Source: Corinectria fuckeliana | Taxonomy: Eukaryota; Ascomycota; Sordariomycetes; Hypocreales; Nectriaceae | NCBI GenBank assembly: GCA_019137255.1 | Contig: WPDH01000006.1 | Location: forward strand, 124,001-188,000 | Length of the DNA stretch: 64,000 nucleotides | Reading direction: 5' to 3' | Shown here: piece after piece, positions 59,123-64,000 of the stretch | Layout: each line of letters starts with the position of its first letter | How positions within the stretch are numbered: the stretch's first letter is position 1 | Notes under the pieces: generated by a model | Told to the model about the DNA's origin: nothing | The model's database searches: none | What the model saw: the letters and a program-made list of their open reading frames with translations, nothing else | Position numbers and translations under genes: made by a program

Positions 59123-60561
59123 ATGACGCCGCCGCGTCAAACTCCGGAAAGCCCGGGTCCAGGGAGAATCTCGAAGCTGGCCAGGAGACCGCATCGCAAG
59201 TCCAGGAACGGCTGCTTCAACTGCAAAAGGCGTAAAGTCAAGGCGAGTTCTCTCCGGCACTCCCATCTGCCTTGCGCGCGCCGTTCGCTAACTGCTTCCA
59301 GTGCGACGAGGTGAAGCCCGCTTGCTCGAACTGCATCCGCTTCGGCATCCCCTGCGACTTTGCACCCCAGCCTTCGCCCAACGAAGATCCAGCACCGAAA
59401 GATTCTGCTGTAGATGTTGCTGCCAATCACGGAGGAGAGCCATCCACTGCGCCGCGCCGGGGTCCGGGACGGCCACGCAAGGATTGGGCAGCTCTGGCCA
59501 AGCCGCTTCCGCAGACGACGGAGAGAACTGGGACATCGCCGTCCTCGACCGTCACCACTCCGGCATCGACCTCGACACTCTCGGAGTCATTACCGTGCAC
59601 CTTCAACGTCGCCGACGCCGAGCTGCTCCTCCAATTCATTACTCACACGGCCTCGAGCCTTCATGATTCCCCAGACACAGACTCCATTACCGGCCAGTTC
59701 TGGGAACGAAACGTTCCCCAGATCGGCATCTCCTATCATTTTGTCCTCCATCTTACTTATGGATTGGCTGCATATCATCTAGCCTTTTCAGAGCCTAGCA
59801 ACAGTGATCGGCATGCCCATTACCTCGCTCTTGCTCGACACCACTCGGAAACCGGCTTGGCCGAGTTGAACAAAGCGTTACCAAACCTGGACGAAACCAA
59901 TTGCGGCGCTCTATACGTCTCGGCGATACTGATATGTTACTGTGCCTTTGCTGCTGGCCCGATAGGCGCTACCGACCTTCTCGTCTGCAACGTGGATGAC
60001 AATGCGCCTCAGCGATGGCTGCCTTTGATCCATGGCGTGCGGTTGATTCGGCAGACAATCGAGCCCGCCACTCTCTTCACCGGCCTCATGGAGCCTCTCG
60101 GAGGTTCACCAGGCGTTGACGAAGACAACCGGCCCATGTACCTTATCGGGGGCTTTCCCCATGTCGGATGGATCGAGCCAGTCGAGAAGCTCCGGAAGTG
60201 GATCGAATCATATGACACGCCTGACACCATCATCTACTTACGGGCTCTCTCCTCGTTGTCGGATATCTACGAGGCCAACTACGGCGGCAGAGACGGCATT
60301 TGCAGTGGCGCCACGCACAACAAGTTTGTTTTCGGATGGCTCTATCGCATGCACGACCTCTTCGTCACCTGTCTCCAGAGGAAAGAACCACAAGCGTTAC
60401 TTATATTGGCCTACTACGTTCCGTTGTTGAAGACGCTTAGAAAGCGTTGGTTCATCGAAGGCTGGCCGAAGCACTTACTGGACTCAATACAAGGAATGCT
60501 CCGTCCAGAAATGTTAGGCTGGCTCGAATGGCCCATCCAGGTAACGCTGTATCGGCCATGA
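59123..60561 (+). CDS. Zn2Cys6 transcription factor, Upc2-like arrangement
   Basis: Two exons, 59123-59242 and 59302-60561, give 459 residues. The zinc cluster is at the N-terminus: cysteines at 31, 34, 41, 48, 51 and 58 fit C-x2-C-x6-C-x6-C-x2-C-x6-C exactly, preceded by the basic RRPHRKSRNG. An intron splits the cluster just before the third Cys. Its donor is GC (AAG then GCGAGT) and its acceptor TTCCAG has a GCTAAC branch site. The nearby GT option would remove two residues and break the cysteine spacing. From about residue 155 a helical region (ELLLQFITHTASSL onwards, HLTYGLAAYHLAFSE) resembles the effector domain of Upc2-type sterol regulators and their many filamentous-fungal relatives. 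The target genes are unknown. Confidence 0.88.
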
Positions 60562-60685
60562 ACTCTCGTCTATACTGCCAAAATCACGATACACCACGAA
60601 TGAGAATAGATTCTCGAGACGTCACTCTATCAATGGCTAACTAAGCTGTCGTCTGTCTTCCGGCCTCCATTTCAGCAAGTCATTG

Positions 60686-61287
60686 TCAACTCTTGACTAT
60701 GGAGGCGTCGATCTGCCGGATGATGCGAGTCGCAGGCCCTTCCCCTGGCTTTCTACACTCGACCATATGGCGGCAGCTGTTCTCGGAGATGTTGGTGGCT
60801 TTCGAAACAAGGCCCTCGATTGCTCCGATGGCTCTGGCTTCTTCTGTTGCTCTAACATTTGCCGAGAACCATAGCATAAGCACACATCCGCAGCCGATGC
60901 TAGCCAGAGCGCCATATTCAGCCCGTCAATCCCGACCGCAGCGCCGAGCCTCCCTGACGAAAAAAGAGCCATCAGGATCTTTGTTGCCAGAAAGAATCTG
61001 GGCGAATACAGCAACGGTGACGAGCCAAAGCAAGAATACCGCAGCGTCTCATATCGCTGCCACTGCGCGTGGCAGTGCGAGCCACCATTGGGCAACGCAA
61101 CTAGCAATGGGTAGTGCCGATACGACCTCGGCATAGATCTAGCTGGGATGGACGTGGATATTGGCGCTGGACCAGTTGGCGACGTCATCGGCGTAAAGAG
61201 CAGCGCTAATGCAGGCGAAGGAGGAACTCGCCGCTGCGAAGACCGCTTTGGGCGAGCGCGCAGGGGTGGATACTATTCACGGGCCAT
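60686..61287 (-). pseudogene. Decayed MARVEL-like four-pass membrane protein gene
   Basis: One minus-strand frame reads as protein from 61270 to the stop at 60688-60686, but three in-frame stops interrupt it: TAG at 61141-61139, TGA at 61051-61049 and TGA at 60928-60926. The coded pieces are STPARSPKAVFAAAS, SAALYADDVANWSSA, then stop, IYAEVVSALPIASCVAQWW, stop, DAAVFLLWLVTVAVFAQIL, stop, and ALASIGCGCVLMLWFSANV. Four hydrophobic stretches in this order, with an acidic loop after the third, resemble fungal MARVEL proteins. The only nearby ATG (61287) is in a different frame and stops after four codons, so the start is also lost. No GT-AG intron removes the stops without deleting membrane segments. 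The family name is tentative; the broken frame is directly visible. Confidence 0.65.
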
Positions 61288-62439
61288 GACGGTGTTTACT
61301 GTTTGTTGTTTTCTAGACTCCAGACAATGTAGATTTGGTGAGGAGAATTCGTCGATGGCTGGTAACGAATGTGTTGTTGGATTGCCCTTGAGTTGCCGAG
61401 GATGCGATGTAAGAAGAAAGCGAGAAGAGATACGGCGGATATATAACCGTGGCTGAATAATTCATCCTAGAGGAGGACCAATAAGACTAGTACAACAGCG
61501 CGTAATTTACATGCTTCAGATAATCATATTCCAGCCCGCGCGCCCTCTTCTTGACCCAACAAGATGTTCGTCGATGTATCCGAAAATCCAGGGTGTAATA
61601 CGAAATAGGTATCAGCCCCACTTGGATCATTGATCAACGACGGTGTGGGCCAAGTCACCTCAAGGTCCTGACCCTGTAATGTCACCAAGATGGTCATTTA
61701 GGTAGGTGGACAGGGCAGCCTTTTTAGAGTGTTTTATCCATGTATTTGAGGGCTTCGCCTGGGTCGTGGCTGTAGCAAAATGCCGATGATGAGTGGCGAT
61801 TTGTATTCCATTAATCAAGAGTACCCTGCGCCGTACTAAGTAGATAGACACATAACGAGTATTCGCATTAGGCTGAAAGAAGAGGTGACTATCTCGGACC
61901 GAGCTGTACTTCAAACTCGGTGACGCTCCTTGTCGTTGTTCATTCCCACCGTCACACTGCCACGGATGATCCAGAAATAGCGGTGCTTTATGTCATGTAG
62001 CTGGGTATTGCTTTGGCACCAAAATAGACGGCTGACCTCAGTGTTACCAGGTCCTCCAAGCCATCGCCATCCCATTTGAGAATAACAGAAAAGTCCAAAA
62101 TTCCGATCAAATGATGAGCCGTACTATTCGGGCTGTAACATGTATCTATTCGGGCTATAAACCCACTCTTCTGTACCATGTCATTATCTTTGACACAGTC
62201 CTAAAACCCCGATGTCCTGATGCTCTGATGTTCTGATACACCCGCTCAGTCTCTTCAAATTGTTCCAGAATGCGATCAACCTCTTGACTTCTTAGGCGGA
62301 AAATGGCGTTTATCGTCCTTGGACAATTTGGATTCTTAAGTCAGAATAAGGGCTTGGCTATTTTTGGCTAGCTTATCTATCCAGGCTAGCTGGTGGAGAA
62401 TGGATCCCTGTTCAGTTATTCGCAGCGGGACCGTACCCC
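61288..62439. other. Intergenic region upstream of U6
   Basis: This stretch is AT-richer than the genes. Short frames on the minus strand (61660-61914, 61988-62179) show no family resemblance. Imperfect short repeats such as CTGATG/TTCTGAT occur at about 62215-62240. No mobile element was recognised. Confidence 0.55.
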
Positions 62440-62445
62440 TATAGT
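62440..62445 (+). promoter_or_regulatory. TATA-like element of the U6 gene
   Basis: TATAGT lies 28 bases before the inferred U6 5' end, where a pol III type-3 TATA box is expected. It is a weak match, and the position is the main support. Confidence 0.5.
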
Positions 62446-62500
62446 CTAAAAAAACAGCATCCCTTTCGTTCTTCGGAACATTTGGTCTATTGAAACGATA

Positions 62501-62557
62501 GTAAGCATTTTCCTCCCGACGTCGCAAGTTCGAATCCACGTACTAACAACCGCACAG
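62501..62557 (+). other. Spliceosomal-type intron inside U6
   Basis: The donor is GTAAGC, the branch site is a perfect TACTAAC (62541-62547) with the branch A 11 nt from the 3' splice site, and the acceptor is CACAG. The intron separates the first A of ACAGAGA from CAGAGA. Removing it is the only way to give a functional U6 core. Confidence 0.92.
62527..62537 (+). promoter_or_regulatory. B-box-like pol III element within the U6 intron
   Basis: AGTTCGAATCC matches the tRNA-gene B-box consensus GGTTCGANTCC at ten of eleven positions. No tRNA cloverleaf can be formed around it, so it is not a tRNA gene. An intronic B box recruiting TFIIIC is established for the fission-yeast U6 gene, and the same role is inferred here. 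Confidence 0.75.
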
Positions 62558-62624
62558 CAGAGAAGATTAGCATGGCCCCTGCACTAAGGATGACACATGT
62601 GATCAAAGAGACGCTACAAATTTT

Positions 62625-63671
62625 TTTGTAGATGCGCAGACATTTGAAACTTAATTTTTGGACTTTTTGTTGCATGTTTCCCTTCTTCTTTTGGGTAAGC
62701 CTCTCTATTCTGCTTCGTGTGGATTACGAGACCCATTTTTGGGGGGGCGTTTAGCAACAGCGGTCTACCCTACATGTTTGCATCAGCTCGTGAGCTGAAG
62801 ATAAATGCCACCACGCGTGCTAAAGATCTTCAAGGTCTTAGTATTACGATAAATCGAAATTCTTGTTAAGGAGCCGTATTAACCGGGCTAGACAGTTGGA
62901 CGGTGAGGCTTCCGTGATGAAGCTAAACTAGGGACTTCAGCGCTTCATCTAAGACACGAAGGATAATTAGAAAGAGAAGAAAAGCATACCACGCTTGCCA
63001 ACACATACATTCCCTGTTTAGCTGCTGGTTAGCAGAGACTGTTTATACTGATCTGAGTCCTCATAAGACAGATGCTCTAATGCAAGCCAAGGCCACACAC
63101 GTGTTGGCCTTTATTGAAGGAACTTCTAGTCGTGTTAACGGCGAGGATGGAGCAGTTGAGCTACCCGACCTCGGGATCTAACCTAAGCAACAACTCTAAC
63201 ATCAACATTTTAATCCAGGAACAATTCTGCTACTTGTTGGAATCGAATACTTCTAAAGAGAACCTCGCGTTTTAATTAAGTTAGAAAAATTCAAGTTGAG
63301 AAGAGGCAAAGCAAAGCTCTTTTAGCATGAGGGCTGTGTACCTGAATAAATACTGCCTATAAGGGTTTAAGTCGAGTCCAACATTAATCATGTCCCCACA
63401 AAAATCCTCGAGCTTGGATACCATCTTTCGCAGATCAGGCCCTCGTCACTGAATGATTCATCTGCAAATCACAACCCGGCTAGCCAAACCACTCTATTAC
63501 TTGGCAGTGTTTTGGAACTTGGAGGACATGTTCAGTCTCATGAGCTGATCGTGTATTGTTTGGAATTTCTTCTTCTCGCCCTTGTTGAGACCGTCTCCAC
63601 GCAGCAACTGAGTGCACTGTTCTGAGCGTGGTGGGGTTTTGATTCAGCCTCCGTCTGTCTGTCTGAGCACT
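62625..63671. promoter_or_regulatory. SKI3 upstream region
   Basis: This 1.05 kb holds the U6 terminator and the SKI3 promoter. At 63089-63111 there is a short inverted repeat AAGGCCA/TGGCCTT around a CACGTG E-box. No other gene was recognised. Confidence 0.5.
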
Positions 63672-64000
63672 ATGTCAGGGTCCAAGGCGGCGCTCAAGGC
63701 CATCAACGAGGCTATCCGACAGCAGAAGTTCGACGATGCCGTTGCACAGGCCCAGGCATTCTTGCAAAAAGAGCCCAAGAACTACCAAGGGTAACGTGGC
63801 CTGGACGAACTGCTTTGATGCGCTCACAGCTGACCGTCGTAGGCACATTTTCCTCGCATTTGCGTTGGACAAGAAGGGCGACCTCGACGAGGCCGAAAGA
63901 GTCTATCGTTCTGCCACGTCGATTCGCCCTCAAGAGGCGCAGGCTTGGCAAGGCTTGGTCAAGCTATTTGAGAAGCAGTCCGCCAAGAAGCTCGGCGAAT
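63672..64000 (+). CDS. SKI3: Superkiller protein Ski3 (TPR), 5' part
   Basis: Ski3 is the TPR scaffold of the Ski complex, which feeds RNA into the cytoplasmic exosome. Exons 63672-63790 and 63843 onward are visible; the gene runs off the window after about 92 codons. The start MSGSKAALKAINEAIRQQKF leads into TPR units: DDAVAQAQAFLQKEPKNYQG, then HIFLAFALDKKGDLDEAERVYRSA and IRPQEAQAWQGLVKLFEKQ, with the A8/G/Y/A TPR positions recognisable. The 52-bp intron has donor GTAACG, branch GCTGACC and acceptor CGTAG and keeps the frame through YQGHIFLAFA. An upstream in-frame ATG at 63612 is too close to the presumed leader and adds nothing conserved. The family call rests on the N-terminal TPRs only. 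Confidence 0.85.

Larger units (their letters stand above)
62468..62624 (+). ncRNA. U6: U6 spliceosomal snRNA with an internal intron
   Basis: Exon 1 (62468-62500) begins with the U6 5' hairpin GTTCTTCGGAAC and continues ATTTGGTC to TTGAAACGATA, closely matching fission-yeast U6. Exon 2 (62558 to about 62624) reads CAGAGAAGATTAGCATGG, then CCCCTGC..AAGGATGACAC, the AGC triad and the internal stem-loop, ending in a seven-T run (62621-62627) that terminates pol III. Joined, the exons restore GATACAGAGAAGATTAGC, the invariant ACAGAGA box region, and a mature RNA of about 100 nt. The 57-nt intron (62501-62557) has GTAAGC, TACTAAC and CACAG. U6 pairs with the 5' splice site and U2 in the spliceosome core. 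The exact 3' end within the T run is approximate. Confidence 0.93.

Noticed and set aside
61660..62179. Short minus-strand frames suggesting a transposon relic
   Set aside because: No transposase or reverse-transcriptase motif is visible, and no terminal repeats flank them.
62521..62545. Possible tRNA around the TTCGAATCC box
   Set aside because: No acceptor stem, D-arm or anticodon arm can be paired around it; it fits as a B box inside the U6 intron.
62487..62675. Minus-strand open frame over the U6 gene
   Set aside because: It is antisense to an invariant snRNA and has no independent support.

Overview
This is a 64 kb window of nuclear DNA from a filamentous ascomycete (Pezizomycotina, most likely a Sordariomycete). 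The evidence is the gene content and structure. Genes are compact, with short (46-130 bp) GT-AG introns carrying CTRAY branch sites, on both strands. Intergenic regions hold pyrimidine-rich leaders and TAGGTACCTA-like words. The proteins are recognisably fungal: Spt7, Fig1, a Bck1-type MAPKKK, Fmp25, Ymc1 and a Zn2Cys6 regulator. Exon boundaries were worked out by hand from splice signals, reading phase and family similarity; no alignment could be run.

Layout. 1-3.4 kb: mostly non-coding, with an intron-containing tRNA-Met (CAU) on the minus strand. 3.4-5.1 kb: serine hydroxymethyltransferase (+). 6.5-10 kb: SAGA subunit SPT7 (-). 11.5-12.2 kb: VanZ-like membrane protein (+). 12.7-13.4 kb: small protein with an HRGG-repeat tail (-). 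14.7-15.7 kb: prefoldin subunit 3 (+). 16.2-19.2 kb: large protein with a mitochondrial presequence (+). 21-23.7 kb: secreted Thr/Ser-rich protein with a CBM19-like cysteine module (+). 24.5-26 kb: protein tyrosine phosphatase (-). 28.2-30 kb: FMP25-like RCC1 protein (-), divergent from COG3 (+, 30.5-33.1 kb). 33.9-35 kb: YMC1-type mitochondrial carrier (+). 35.3-37.8 kb: RINT1/TIP20 tether (-). 40.1-41.2 kb: FIG1 (+). 42.6-45.6 kb: GH47 alpha-mannosidase-like protein (-). 46.76-46.98 kb: a MITE-like inverted repeat. 47.8-53 kb: BCK1-type MAPKKK (-). 54.8-57.1 kb: GH5_12 glucosidase (-). 59.1-60.6 kb: Zn2Cys6 regulator (+). 60.7-61.3 kb: a decayed MARVEL-like membrane protein gene (-). 62.5-62.6 kb: U6 snRNA gene (+). 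63.7 kb to the edge: SKI3 (+, cut by the window).

Most of this is ordinary housekeeping DNA and I see no biosynthetic cluster. COG3 and TIP20 (vesicle tethers) and the GH47 enzyme share secretory-pathway themes, and FIG1 and BCK1 share cell-surface and wall themes, but nothing in the layout shows co-regulation.

The most striking item is the U6 snRNA gene. It is interrupted by a 57-nt spliceosomal-type intron that splits the ACAGAGA catalytic box and carries a B-box-like pol III promoter element. Other items for a second look are the 223-bp MITE-like element with 10-bp target duplications, the membrane-protein gene with three in-frame stops and a broken start, and two GC-AG introns.
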